Shown piece by piece: positions 1 through 13,200 of a stretch of DNA of 64,000 bases. The notes under the pieces were generated by a model that was not told where the DNA came from, ran no database searches, and saw nothing but the letters and a program-made list of their open reading frames with translations. The DNA lies in NCBI GenBank assembly GCA_905178155.1, contig CAJINV010000003.1, forward strand, positions 698,784 through 762,783, in the 5' to 3' direction. Position 1 is the stretch's first letter; each line of letters begins with the position of its first letter. Made by a program: the position numbers and the translations under genes. The stretch comes from Amoebophrya sp. A120. Taxonomy: Eukaryota; Sar; Dinophyceae; Syndiniales; Amoebophryaceae.

Positions 1-41
1 CGCGAACAGAGCGCGAGCACTGTGTTCGCGCTCTGTTCGCG
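1..41. repeat. perfect 16-bp GC-rich inverted repeat (hairpin)
   Basis: CGCGAACAGAGCGCGA at 1-16 is exactly complementary to the arm at 26-41, with a loop of about 9 nt. A second small GC hairpin (ggcggattagccgcc) follows at about 53-67. The arms could form a cruciform or an RNA hairpin. Because the feature touches the window edge, it may be the end of a larger element. Confidence 0.7.
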
Positions 42-67
42 GCGCCGTAGCAGGCGGATTAGCCGCC

Positions 68-687
68 AAAAAGGGCACGCGCGAACACGCGAACGCCGAG
101 AACACCCAAATCCGCGGATTTCGGTGATTCATCCGGTGTGGCCGACTCGGTCAAATCCGGCTTCGACCTCTTAAGCGAGCCCGTACCATCGGGGGAAGGG
201 TTGTGCTTGTGGTTTCTGGCAAGATTTTGACGTTGCACAAAAACGACAGCCCGGGAACCCAGCGCACCGTCGGGGTTGCGTTCCCGCAACCATCTGAAAT
301 GGCGTGCATGAAATAGCTGAAGCACGGTGCTACTACGCCACTTGTTACACAAGTGGTTTTGCCCCAATCACGGTGCTAGTGCGTTTTTCTTTACCTCCCC
401 CCAGTCAACCTTCTCTTTTTTATTCCTTGAAGTTGAAACAAAGAAACGACGGTGGAACGAAGTAAAAATATAAGAATATACACAATCTCCATCTACTGCT
501 GGCTCTGAGTGAAGCAGCAGCCCAAAAGACGCTGCACCGAAAACTACAGGGTGGCTTACGTGTACTTTTGCTTCTTTTTCTAGAAAATACAGTATCAATA
601 ATGACGAGGACGACGATGTAAGTAGGTCGTCGTTCTTGTATCTTTCCTTTGCTGGACAAAATCAAAAAGAAGAAAACGCAACAAATT
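68..687. other. 5' spacer, no gene supported
   Basis: Short overlapping open frames on the minus strand only; none shows family motifs. A strong splice-donor-like GTAAGT follows a short open stretch near 617, just before the PPR-SMR gene, and could mark a 5' UTR intron, but no partner exon can be proved. Confidence 0.4.
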
Positions 688-2739
688 ATGGCCGCTGTTG
701 CAGCTTCTGACGTCGGAGTTAATGTGGTGTGGAGCTTTGTCCGCCTGAAGCACGTTAACCGCGTGCCCATTCACGAGGCCCTGGTCTGCGCTCTCTGCCT
801 GCTGCGAGAATCGACCACGCCCTCTCATCACGCCCGGGCACTGAAAGCCTTAGGCACTTTGGGGTATTGGCGCTCAGCATGGGCTGCCTACAATCTTGTG
901 AAAGAACGCGGATCTTCGATGGGGGTTGTGTCGGAGGTACGCCAAATGGTGCTCTCGGCTACGCTGAATGCCATGGCAAAAGCTGGGCAGTGGCGTGCAT
1001 GTGAAGCGGTCGTTAAGGAGCAAGAGGAGCTCACTGTGTCCTCTCATGAGGATCGCGATCATGGATGCGTCGACAGCGATAGCAAGGCCAAGGCCGCCGT
1101 GCAGTCACTTTCGGGCCGCCCATTTCTTCTCTCCGTGGATTGTTGCAATGCAGTGCTGCATGCGTACGCGGTGACTGGAGAACACATCCGAGCGATCAAG
1201 TTTTTTTCGGCGCAGACCAACGCGAGAAGCCCACAAGCGTACACGAGCCTAATGCAGGCCTGCGAAAAGGCGGGCGACTTCGTCGCCGCTCGGAAAGTAT
1301 TTGAGTTGCAAATGGGGAGCCTAGTTGCGGCCGCCGGAGCAGGGAGGGAGAAGGCTGAGCCTGAGGCCTCGAGTATGGCAGACGGTCTAAAAATAAGCGA
1401 CGGCAGTTGCCCTGAAAAGAATTTCGATATGGTCCAGCTTGCCAGCATGATCGCAAATTGTGCAAAAACTGGGGATTCAGAAACCGCTCTGAAACTTCTG
1501 GCTTTGGCAGAAGGTCACCAAAGAACTAGCGAGAAAGCGAACCTGATGAAACATTCACCTGGAAGCTCAACAGCAAGCAACCACTTGCATTGCAGTTCAT
1601 CGTCTTCATCATCGCCTGGACCACCGCCCACTTCGTTATCTGTGGAAAAAAATCCTATACCAGACGAGAAGAAGAAGAACTTGGCTACCACGCCTGCTGC
1701 TCCTGATCTTGTACTGTACACCTCCACTTTAGTTGCGTGTGAGCGCGCTGGACGTTGGGAAGACGCCCTGGAGGTGTTGCAGCGGATGCGTCAGAAGCAA
1801 GTCGATCATTTCCTGCCTACGCGACGTGCGAAGGCACCCAAAACCGGGCTCTCGTCCTGTTTCTTCATCTGCATCGCCGCCTGCGAGAAAGCAAGAAAGT
1901 TTTCCCACAGCGAGGACCTGGTGCGCGAAATGCAACACTTGAAACTCATCCGCACCACGCCGGGGAGGCAGCTGCGTCAGCAGGGCAGCGAGGAGGACCA
2001 CGTCGCGGAAACCTTTCCATGGACCGGAATTGGGTCCTCTTTCGACAAGGTGGATACTTCTAGCTGCTCGAACAACGAGCATCTTTCGACGGCAGCGCCG
2101 CTTATTCCGGCACCAGCCCTCTTCGATTGGGAAGACAACTCTAGTTTCGACTCCTGTGCGAACCGTTCGACATCAGATGGAAGTACTGGGACCAGAACAT
2201 CAGCATCTTGGTCGTCCTCGGAAACCGCTTTTTCTGGGGGAGCAAGCGCCTCTCGTGATCGTCTCAGTCCCCGTCCCGCCAGTGGTCCACCCTCTACCAC
2301 GAAGATAGGTGCGCGCACGGACAGGACCGCGACATCATGTGCCCAACAGGATCACCATGACGTACTAGATCAAGATCATCTCGCGGCTGATGCGGATGAC
2401 TCACGTTTGTCTTTTTCATCTGAGCCGCTAGTTTTCGATTTGCACGGACTTCCTGCCGCAGCCGCTCGCGCCATGGTTCGTGTGGTGATTGCGAAGGAGT
2501 GCGGCACCGGGCTGGATTTGGTTTTTGTTACCGGCAGAGAGTCGCACTCCAAAGCGACCACCCTAACAAAACATCGGTTGCGACCGGCGCTGGAACGAAT
2601 GTTGCGCGCTGAATTGGGATTGTCCTGTCGCGCGCTTCCAGGAAATGATGGGCGGTTGCTGGTGACAGGAGCATCGCTCGAGAGTCGGAGACGACAGGTG
2701 CGGCGCAACGAAGAAGGAGCTGCTCATGATCATCAGTAA
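688..2739 (+). CDS. PPR-SMR domain protein
   Basis: Intronless gene of 683 residues from the ATG at 688; the frame is open back to a TTG at 649, but 688 is the first ATG. The N-terminal half has several about 35-residue helical hairpins of the pentatricopeptide type, for example around residues 90-125, 150-210, 250-285, 340-380 and 390-430. The middle is Ser/Asp-rich and low in complexity. The last about 100 residues form an Smr domain: a VFDLHG motif near residue 584, then VTGRESHS and LRPALERML. PPR-SMR proteins bind organellar RNA, and some Smr domains have nicking or endonuclease activity. The usual TGxGxHS loop reads TGRESHS here. An organellar RNA-processing role is inferred; no clear targeting peptide is visible. 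It has no introner, unlike most neighbours. Confidence 0.85.
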   Translation: MAAVAASDVGVNVVWSFVRLKHVNRVPIHEALVCALCLLRESTTPSHHARALKALGTLGYWRSAWAAYNLVKERGSSMGVVSEVRQMVLSATLNAMAKAGQWRACEAVVKEQEELTVSSHEDRDHGCVDSDSKAKAAVQSLSGRPFLLSVDCCNAVLHAYAVTGEHIRAIKFFSAQTNARSPQAYTSLMQACEKAGDFVAARKVFELQMGSLVAAAGAGREKAEPEASSMADGLKISDGSCPEKNFDMVQLASMIANCAKTGDSETALKLLALAEGHQRTSEKANLMKHSPGSSTASNHLHCSSSSSSSPGPPPTSLSVEKNPIPDEKKKNLATTPAAPDLVLYTSTLVACERAGRWEDALEVLQRMRQKQVDHFLPTRRAKAPKTGLSSCFFICIAACEKARKFSHSEDLVREMQHLKLIRTTPGRQLRQQGSEEDHVAETFPWTGIGSSFDKVDTSSCSNNEHLSTAAPLIPAPALFDWEDNSSFDSCANRSTSDGSTGTRTSASWSSSETAFSGGASASRDRLSPRPASGPPSTTKIGARTDRTATSCAQQDHHDVLDQDHLAADADDSRLSFSSEPLVFDLHGLPAAAARAMVRVVIAKECGTGLDLVFVTGRESHSKATTLTKHRLRPALERMLRAELGLSCRALPGNDGRLLVTGASLESRRRQVRRNEEGAAHDHQ

Positions 2740-4290
2740 AAACCTGCACTATGATCGTTGTTTCACGACGACGACAACGCGCCCATTGTGGGGCGCAGAT
2801 GCAGAAAAGTCGTGGTCATTCTGCCGTGTGATAGGTTCTTGGTGAAGGTGTAGAAGTTATTCTGTGCATCACTTGAGTCAACGTCCATCTGTTTCTGTTT
2901 CTTTATGCCTTTGTGGTCACCATTTCCGTTACAGTTCAGATGTCCTCGTCCTTCCTCCTCCATTTCTAGTATTCGTATTGGTAGCGCTACTACTACTAGT
3001 AGCGCTCTTATTTTTATTGTTTGCGCCATTTGCAGCGTGCTTGCTGCAGGGACCTAGTTTTTGCTACAGAGAGAATGACACAGCGATTACTTACAGGCAA
3101 GCGCAAGCGACTACAACATTATGAGAAGTATTCAAAAAGATCAAGATCCTTTTAAGTTCAAGTAGAGTTGTCAAACGAATTCGATATCGAAATCGGAAAT
3201 GAACCATTTTTTGCCATATCAATGCAGAGAGTCATTGATGATGATGCTGCAAGACCAAGAGCACCCTGTCCTTGAAGACAGTTAATGTTCACGTAGAAGT
3301 CTTCTAACTCTAAAGCTAAACTCATCCATGTGCAACGAGAACAAAACAGGACCGCGTTCGACTTCTCACTTCTAGTAAGTAGGTTTTAGAAGTGTAGATG
3401 AGAGAACAAGAAGATATTAAACAGTGGTCAGTGTGTATCTATGTAGTCTTCGTGTTGGATCAGTGTGTCAGCACGTGGCCGCGTCGGAGGTTTCTCTTTC
3501 TTCAAAAAGAACAAAATGCAAAAGCGGTAAGGGCAGATTTGAATTTGTGTCTGGTCCTCAAATTACGTCGGTCTGCGCGTCAAGAAGATATCCAAGAATC
3601 CCAAAAGCGAATAAATCTGAAGCAGGCCGTGTACTACCATAAAAGTAAAAGTCAATGTGAGTGTGGTGCTCGTGTCAAATTAGAAATTAAACATAAACAA
3701 TTCTGAAGTTGTTCCTCTACTTCATGAACTTCACCATGTCTATTTTCAATAGATAATCGCTTGAGAAAAAAATCTGCGACTGCTGCAGCGTCGACGATTT
3801 TGATGACGAAGACATATTTATTACGAGCCTGCTTTTGAGGAGTCGTGGCTTCAAATGTTGACATCAGTAATGATCCAGGACCGCCGCGCCCGGCTTCATG
3901 GTGGCCCTATATCACATAGGTACGCCAGAAGTGCAGCTGGCAGGTCTAGTTTTAGGAGTTCGCCGTACTTTGATTTGTGGCGAGAAACGTCGACAGACAT
4001 CAGCATCACAAGAATTATATCAATGTCTTGGAGAACGAGAAGTTGAAGTTGTAGGGGAGGCCCGCCCCGGGAGCGGAGGTAGTTCGTGCGGCGTTGATAT
4101 TAACCGCCGGCAGTGCAAGAGCCGGTTCTTGTCCTCGGTACGTCCTTTGTGGTCCTCTACTACATTTCCATTGCGGCTCGCGGAGGAAGAACTACTAGGG
4201 TAATGAAGCAGTAACTTGTAGTCCGCTCGCCTGCCGGGGACTTCTTGTACCAGCGGCCTCTACTTACCTTCGCTCCACCGCGTTTGCAAG
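2740..4290. other. intergenic spacer
   Basis: AT-richer sequence with only short open frames of up to about 100 codons that lack recognisable motifs. It presumably holds the 3' UTR of the PPR-SMR gene and the 5' region of the condensin gene. No dinoflagellate spliced-leader sequence was seen. Confidence 0.5.
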
Positions 4291-7200
4291 ATGCGGCAGA
4301 CCACCTCGTCGAGGAAGCAGGCTCATCTGCCCGAGCACAGGCAGAGGAACCTAGCTGCTGCTCGCGACATTAACATAAATCACAAGCACTTCCCAAACAG
4401 CGGAATAGCGCACGTTCCAAAGGGGTACAAGAAATTTAGTGGCCTCGATAACAGCGATAGCGACGGCGCAAGCAGCAGGGAGCAAAGCAGAAGTGAGAGC
4501 TCTAACAGGGCCGCGAAAAAACCGTCTGCAGCAGAACAATGGTTGGCGTTCCAGGACTCGCAAACGTCTGCAGAACGTCAGGCTCACATTGAGTCAGAGG
4601 CGAACAAATTCATCTCGCAGATGAACAAGTCGGCACTAAAGCAGCCCAAGGCAAAGACGAAGGAAGAAGAGCATGAGAAAACGGTGAAGAGAGTACTCAA
4701 AGAAGAGAAGCGCATGATATCCACCCGTGCAACTGCAAAAGTATCGTACTGCTCGCAATAAACGAATCGCGCGTACAGTTTTTGCAACATCAACACAGCT
4801 CTGGTTCTCCTGCCCAATCCAGCAACGCGAATTCCATTTTTTTTTATTCCTTCTGATGAACTAAAAAATTGCATTTGCAAGGTATACGTAATTTCATCTA
4901 CTACTAGAACTAGAAGTGCGATTACTTTTGCAATGCATAATTGGACCGATTAGCAAATGATCGCATCTCGTCCTCGGACGACTCGTCGTGCGGGAGCGAC
5001 AGCAACAAGGCTCTTCGACAGGGGAAAATCTTGAAGGAGAAACTGCAAAAATTTTCGGTATTTTCCAAGTATGCGCAGCAATCCAAGATAGTGCGCGATA
5101 TGCGACAAAGTCCCCCCTGCGCGGCCTCGTCTTGCAGCAGTTCTAGCAAGAGCAGACGGAGGAGCCAGGGCTCCGCTGACTCCGGAAGCAGGAGGAGTTC
5201 TTGGAACAACAAGAGAAGCAAGCACGGCGGCGGTCCGGCCTCCAAGCGGTTATCTCACGATGGCGATGCAGTTTGGGACGCGTACGTCGCAGCGCAGAAG
5301 AAAGGGGTTGTCGTGGAGCCCGAAAAGGACATTGAAGACAACCTCGAGCGGGCGGAAGCGAAGGGGGCGCAGATCCTGTCTCGGCTGGACGCGATAATAG
5401 ACCTGCCGCTCAACAACATCCCCTTCGAAACCTGGGAATCGCTACAAAACGCCGTCATTCTGAGCGACAAGAAAAGCCTGCTGCCGGAAGGGCTTTCCGC
5501 GCAGGTAAAGCTGCACCACCTACTGAAAATCGAGGATCTGCTGTTCCGCGTAAACAAGAATTACCGCGGGGTGCAGCAAAAGTATGACCGGGAAAAGGCC
5601 GAAGCGGAGAAAAAGCGGTACGAGAGGATGCTGCTGAGGCAGCAGCGCAAGGCCCGCGAGACCGCCGAGGCCCTCGAGGAAGAACAAATGAGCGACGGGA
5701 AAAAAAAGCAAAAGCGTCATAATGAGAACCAGGACGACGAGGATGGAATCGATTCTTGCCGCAAAAAGTTGCAGTTCGTACCAGGAGGCCACAACTATCC
5801 GCGCGAACAGGCCGGGGGCAGTAGTTCGTCGTCCTCGTCCGCCTCGCGGGAACAAAATAACGCGCTTCGATCTTCCTCTGCGACTGAGGAAATGCAGGAG
5901 GTGGAAACCCCGTTCGGCGGTTTGAAGGTTGTTGGATTAAGAGTCGGGGATGATCTTGATTAGGGGAGAAAAATCTTGCCATCTCTACAAAAATTTTGTA
6001 CCACCAGAACACGCGCAAAAACAAGGTTGTTTTTTGGGGTCCCAACCTATTTGGCGGCCCGCTTCCGGGCCCCACAGCCCCGGCAAATTTGGCTGGCGGC
6101 TGTCGCGTTTCACATAGTAGGAGCTTCGGCCGGAAGCCATTGGGAAGGAGCGACCGGCGCCGCCGTGCGCTCGTCCTCCCGTGTTTCCTAGGTGCCAAAG
6201 GCGGCCAGGAAGTTGGCCCGGCTCCAGGCCCGATGCAGCCCGGCGGGCGCATCAGGTCCAGACCTGTTGTGGCCCAGCCGACCTGGAGGAAAGCGTCTGG
6301 CCCCGGAGCTCACACTTGCCAACAACGAGAGCCCCAGAACCCACCCCCAAAAACGACCCCCAAAAGCGACCCCCTTCCCCCCCCTAGAAACAGGCGATTT
6401 GAAGTACCCCCAAAAACGACCCCCCCAGCCACCCCCCTTCGGGGCCGGGCAGGGCGAAATCTGGAAGAGCTTTCTTGTTCTTTCCAGCACTCTCGCCTTG
6501 GCCACTCGTAGGCGCCATCGCCACTGGCGAGGGGCAGAGGCCCTTAAGCCTTGCCATGGGCTGCGCGCTCACCGCAGAGATTCCCTGCCCTTGCACGGCC
6601 AGCACATGTGGAGCAAGACTAAAAGACGCCCCGACAATCGAAGCAGTCACAGACCACGGCCGCCCATGCGGGCCCAATCGATTCGGGCTGGCTGTGCGCG
6701 CTCGCTGACTGCCTAAAAAAATAAAAAGTTTAAAGCCCCAAAAAACAGCCTTTTTTTTTCGCGTGTTCTGGTGGTACAAAATTTTTGTAGAGATGGCAAG
6801 ATTTTTCTCCCCTAACTTGACGATGAAGATGAGGAACCCGAAATTTCCCTCTCGATGGACGAGCCGGGCGCCGCGGTGTGGCGCAACTGTCTGCTGGAGA
6901 GATTGCCGCCAGCCGATGTAGACACCGATATGGACCACGAACTGGCGGTAGGGCGGAACACATCAAACAAGAGTCTTACCGCTGGGAAGGGTCAAGAAGA
7001 CGAGGACGTCGAAATGACCCCCGCGGAGGATCAGGACGTCGTCACGAAGGGGGACGGCTGCGCACCACCAGGAGCCGCTCCAGGCACAACAACTACACAG
7101 GAGGGACCTCCGGAGGACTCTGGGCAAAATAAATCCGAACCTCCGCAGTGTATCACCCGCGTTCAGGCGCTCTTGTGTGTGCTTGCTAACTGCCTGACAC

Positions 7201-10200
7201 GATCTGCAGACGAGTACCCCGGACAAGCCCGTCTGGCGGCCCGGTGCTACTTTGCCGTGTTGTCTCTGCCGCAAGCTCGGTCGTACACGAGCACCCTGTT
7301 GCGGTCCGCGATGGTCTACCAAATTTCGGACAACCTGCGGGAAAGGTACGGGCGGGATTTGCAGTCGCTGCACGGCGCTGTAGAGGATTTTCGACGCTTT
7401 CTCGCAGGGGATTGCTTCCTCAAGCCGTGGCTGACGCAGCTACACGAAACTGAAGTTGTGAAAGGGAAGATGAAACAAGCAGCGAGTTGTACTTCTAGAG
7501 CAGTAGAGACCGGCACCAGAAGAATCCAAGATTTTGCCAGCATTGCGGCTTCCTCCCCCAGCACCGAAGATGTGCAGTCGGAAGAAGGTCGTGGTCACTT
7601 CTCGACCATGAAGAGCAAGCAAGCGGAAAGTGCAGCTAGTTCTGCTTCTAGTGGTGCTTCTTCTCAGAGGATGAACAAGGAAAATTCAATTCAAAGCAAT
7701 AAACATAAAGGGAGGTTAGAAAATCTCTCGTCGGATTGGAATGACAATGAGTTGCCGCAAGACGACGAGGACCACGACGCGACACGGGCTGAGCGGTTTA
7801 GTCGGCTTTTCACGGACGTTTTACCGAAGGTGCCACAGCGCGGAGCGGCGATGCAGATGTTATGGTCCGGTGCCGAGTACGCGGAATTCTTTCGTGCAAA
7901 AGCTGGCGTGAAGAAAGACAAGGACGGGAAGCAGACCGAGAAAGCGAACAAAAACAGTCGGTTGCGGGACCCTGAACACCTGAGGCGCAGATACGAGGAA
8001 TCGAACCTGTATGTGCTCGGGCCTCAAAAGTTCAGCAGCATGCTCCCGCTCACGCACGCAATTTTTCACCAGCTGCGGAAACCCTTCGTACTTTGCCGCG
8101 ACGCCGCCGGCCCCTCGGTCTTGCAGGAAATGGCGAACGCCCTCGCAGCGTGCATCGATCGCGGACTGAATATGGAGGGAGATGATGAGGACGACGACGA
8201 ACAGGATGTTACAGGACGGAATCGGGATGAAAAAGATCCACGTCCGAGCAGCTACACAGAGAACGCGCAAGATGACGAAGAGCAGTCTCGCGCCAGCTTC
8301 TCCCAGCAAGGTAATGACCACATGGAAGTCGACCTCGATGACGATGAGGACAGTGTGATGAGCGGTTCCACACGCGGAGGAAAAAAAGCCGTTCGCGGCC
8401 GCACGAAGAAGGGGACGAAGAGGAACAATGACGCAAGAACAAATGCAGATGAACAAGATGATGCCTTCACGTCGTTGTCAACGCACAAGCCACGGCCCCC
8501 GCATGTGGTCTTTCCCTACTACGAAGACGAGCACAGCGGGTTGATTGACAGCCTTTACGGCGTGCTGCTCGTCTTGCTGGAGAAGATGGAGAAACGCAGC
8601 GTGCTGCTCTGCCTTGCGTCCTGCGTGTTTCAGCACCTGGCGCCCTATCTGACGATGACGGTGCAGAAGGATCCTGTCGCGGAGGTGATTTCCCAAACGC
8701 AGCTGGCGGCCCGGGACGCGGCCATCGACTTCGTGTGTTTCCTGGTCAACATTCTCCGCCGAGATTTAAAGGAGGCGGAGACGTGCAGCCTGAAGATTTA
8801 CATGGACTACGACGAGGACACGGATCCAGATCCGGCTCTATTTCCCATCCAGGACGACGACGCGAAGAAAAAGGCAGATGACGGCGCAACACAGGATAAG
8901 GGCGGCGCTGGTGTTGCTGAAGAGCCCGTCACGACGCTTGCTCGTCTACCTAGTGCAGCAACTTTCAATCGTCCGAGCGGATCAACAAAACAAGACGACC
9001 AATCTTCCCCACGACCCCGCCGTGAAGATGACTATGACATACCAGATCACCCTCATTTTGATCCAGGACTCTTCCCGTATTCTGCTTCCAAAGCGAGTGC
9101 TGAAGGCCTGAAGCTAGCGACGAAGCGGATCATTAAGCAGAAAGGGCAACGCCTGGACGACACCGGTGTGCCACTTGACGGCAGCCCGCCATTGTCGGAC
9201 GACGATGAAGATGGCCGCGATGACGTCGACCAAGATTTTCATCCCGACGGGATCAACGCTGAAAAGGACAAAGACAAAAAAAAGCAGGACCACAAACCGA
9301 AGGAGGAGAAAGCGCCGAAGCGACCGACAACGATCATGCATCCGTTGCTCGGACTTTTGCAGCTGTTGTGCCTGTATGAAATGCAAAAGCATCGTACTCG
9401 TATAAATGCATTACAAATTTCCTCAGCATGAGAAAGAAAATAATGCGGATTTCCCTTAAGATCAAGATTAAGATTTGTAAATGCAAGACTTGCATTTATA
9501 CGAGTACGATACTTTTGCACAGGATAGCCTGGAGTGCCCCGAGAAGGAAGAGTATCGCGACAGTCTCGGGGAAGTGGTGATCCACTTTCTGGGGAGCATA
9601 CAGCGGCGACCGATTTTAGATGGGATGGTTGATTTTCTGATGCAGCTCATGCTGCAAGAAGTTGCGACCAAAAGATACCTCGCCGGGGAGACGATTGCCG
9701 CCCTGCTCGAGAAAGTGACCGGCATTGTGCCGGAAGTGGAGGTGGAGCGGGTGATGAACGAGGGGGCGGGGGACGCGGCCAACTGGGAGCAGGAAAAGGA
9801 TCTGGATGACGATAGTAAGGACGATGGCTCTTCGACGCCCCGCAGTGGTACCGGGAGCTCTGGCAACGGAAGCAGCAAGGACGACGACGACGATCTCCCC
9901 GCTCTGTCGGAGGAAGACTTGCCCCCGATCTTGGCATCACCCGCGGGGCCGCACAAGTCGTCGCACGCCGATCTTGGGGTTGTCGCAATCATGACCCAAG
10001 ACCGCCTGAGAGTGAAAAGCTTGCTTAGGCACCGGAGAAATCTGTTCATCAAGCACGCGTCCTCTACTTCCGTGCGGGAACTGCAGTATACCGCGCAGAA
10101 AAGACCCATCCTGCCGAAGTGTTTCCTGAACGACCTGAGCAAAGAGTTCGACTGGGCTCGTCTCCAAATTGGCGAAGCCCGCGCGGCAGAAGTCATCCGC

Positions 10201-13200
10201 GGTATTATCGACCGCGTGCAGGACAAGGTTCCCGGGGTCCGCAGCAAGGCGCTCGCGAGTCTCTCCTCCACGTTCCTCTGCCACAACGCGGCACTGCTGT
10301 GCGATCACGTGTTGCCGAAAGAAGAAGACGAGGATGCGCAAAAGGCAAAAGAGAGGACACAAAAGACGCTAAGTCGCAATGCATCTGCTGCCGGTTGTAT
10401 AGCACCTGTGAGTAGCCAAGACTTCAGCGACCAAGCACAGAATAGGTCGCAAGATCTGGATGACGTGGAAATGATGTCCAACGATAACGAAGGTGACCAC
10501 AAGAAGGATCAGCAAGAGGATGATCTATCAGTTGGCGCGAAAAGACGGAAGCTGGAACAAGACGGCTCACAGGACGGCGTGGGCAACAAAGTTCTTGTAG
10601 GAGTCGAGGAGACAACCACCAGTACGGCGCCACACGTCGGCCCACCACCGGAACTGGAGCTGCAGTACCTGCGGGTGGCCGGCGAGCTCTTCAATTCTTG
10701 TCTCACGGACGAGAAGCCGATAGTCCGCAAGGCCGCCCTGATGTTTTTCGACACCATCTTTCCCAAGGTGCTTGAGCTCTACGGCAAGGCCGCGGTGCTG
10801 TCGGAAAATCCCGACGACAACGAGATGCGCGACCTGGTGCTCCAGCTCGAGGGGAGCAGAGGGAAGGTGAAAATCGACGCCGATAAGCAGTTTCTGGTGG
10901 CGACTCGGCCCCTCCCGTCGGCCGAGGAGGAGGAAGAGATAAACAAGGGTGGACCGGAGCAGGATAAAAAGAAAAAACAGAAAGAAAATAAAGAGAAACC
11001 GAAGCCCCCGGCGAAAAAGGTGAAAAGCGTACCACCTGCTGGCAAAACGATGTTTTCCACCATGTTGCCGGACCCGTATGCTCTGAAAATTTACCATCGC
11101 CATCCATTTTTTGCAGTACAAACAGAAAAAATTACGTACCGGTAGCGGTACCTTTTTTGCATAACGAATTGGATCAGGATGGTTAATTTTCAGGGAATAA
11201 TCCCGACCGCAAGATAACAAAAAAGACCGTCTGGACCAGGCAGCGACTGTATTTGTTCGACGTGCCTTCCACCTCGTCCACCGGTGATGTGTCTTCAAAA
11301 GCCAAGGACTTTGCCGTGGATCCCGGTCCGGTAAGTGATTGCAGGGACATGGTGGTGTCTCCTGCGGGGCACGAGACACTCGCCCGCGATCATTCCGGAT
11401 TGCTCTTAGGCGGCGGCGTTGGTGTGCACGTGCAGATGAACAGGTCTGGACAACAACAGGAACATGGCAACATGAAGAGCAGTCTCTTTGAAGAAGGTGT
11501 TTCCGATGAAGACCAGGATGTAATGGACGATAGAGTGATGGAGCACCTGGCGCCCACGTATCCTGAGTAAAAACGTCCCCACACCAGAGTCAAGATGGGG
11601 ATTTTGCAACACAAACCTAGAAGTTTTGGGACTCTTGCATCACAAGTTGCCGTCCGTAGTGTAGTGCAGGTCAGCAAGGAAAAACGCATCACAAATCCAT
11701 CTGCTGATCCTGGTTACAGCATTACAAATGCCACAACACGATTAGAAATTCCTCTCATGGTGATGCGCATTACAAATGTTCCTGTCCGTGCAAATCTGCA
11801 TGACAACTCTGGGGTGGGGACGTTTTTACAAATGATACCACGGCTTTGTTTCGCATCGAGCAAATCAAGGCTTTGACAGCCGACGACTCGGTGATGGTTC
11901 GGAAAGCGGCGATGCAAACCCTGAGCATGATGCTGCGGCAGTGCCCGCAGTCGGGCGTGATCCGTCGGGCCTGGAAAACCGCGGTGCTGCCGTGCGTTGC
12001 CGACCCCGAGGCGAGCGTGGCGGAGAGCGCTTTGCAGGAGGTCCGGATGACGCTGCTGCGCAAGATCGCCAAGGTGGGCACAAGGCCGGACGACGAGATC
12101 TACGACTTGCTGGCTGAGTTCACCGACCAAGACGTGGAGTACATGCAGCGCGCCGCCGGGAATTTATTGCGTAGCGAGCAACAGCAGGGGGAGAAGCTGG
12201 CCCAGGCCTGCTGCGCCATCCTGGTGCGGTACAACAAGCTCAGCCTCTCGGTGCCCCTCCCCATCTTGGACTTGTACGAAGAAATCACCTCGCGGGCCAT
12301 TCTGCAAAGCGCAAACACGATGAACGCTTCTAGTACCGGCCGGAACAGCAGGAGACAGGCGATGTACGAAAAGTTGCGCGCGGGGGATTTGATGAGCGTG
12401 GACATGGAGAAGCTGTATAATGATTTTCTGCGCCAGTACGAGAAAGACGAAAAGAAAGAGCTGGAACGAGAGAAAAGACGGGAAAAACGCGAAAAGCAGA
12501 AGGAAAAGCGTCAACTGCTACTGGCGGGGAAGCAAATGCTTCTTCCGTGCTCGGATGAAGAGGAGGTCTCGCCTCTCGCCGCCGGCGAAGAAGCGGACGC
12601 GGACGACGACTTTGCAGCTCCTGGGCAAAAGCGTGGTATCAAGCCTGGAAAAACATTAAAGGCCAACGACAACGAGCAGCGGCAGCTTGCGTTCGAAGCG
12701 GCCCCAGCGGGGGGAGACCGAGACGACAACTACGACAAGGAGAAGAAAAAAGAATTCAAACCAGCGGTCATCAAAGTGGATGTCGATTTGCTGTTTGTTC
12801 TCTGGAATCACCTGGTGAAGAGCGAGGCGGAATACGCGTCCGCCATGCTGAGCCACGTCAACTCCAGGATGCAGTCTCACAATGGGAGCCCACGGGGTGG
12901 TTCTTCCCGGCTGCTGAAGAGCGGGTCTCTCCCCGAGCGACCGTCGCTGCCTCTTTTTGATAAGTCGAAGGAGCCGCCAGGGGGACAACAAGAAGAAGGA
13001 CACACAATATTAAGCAGCTTCAACTCGTCTTCGCAACAGATCGGCTCTTCGGCCAGCACAGGAGGTGCTGGTGTTGCGCCTATCAAAGTTCCGGAACTTG
13101 TCATCGGCAGCAGCAGGGTCAACATGAACAACACTTCTTCTGCAGCGGGGGCTGGTGGTGCACCTGGAGCAGCAGGTCTTACCCAGCACGACTCTTCACC

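Noticed and set aside
5455-6252. Minus-strand ORF of 265 codons
   Set aside because: Overlaps condensin exon 2 and element H; it is a GC-rich shadow frame without motifs.
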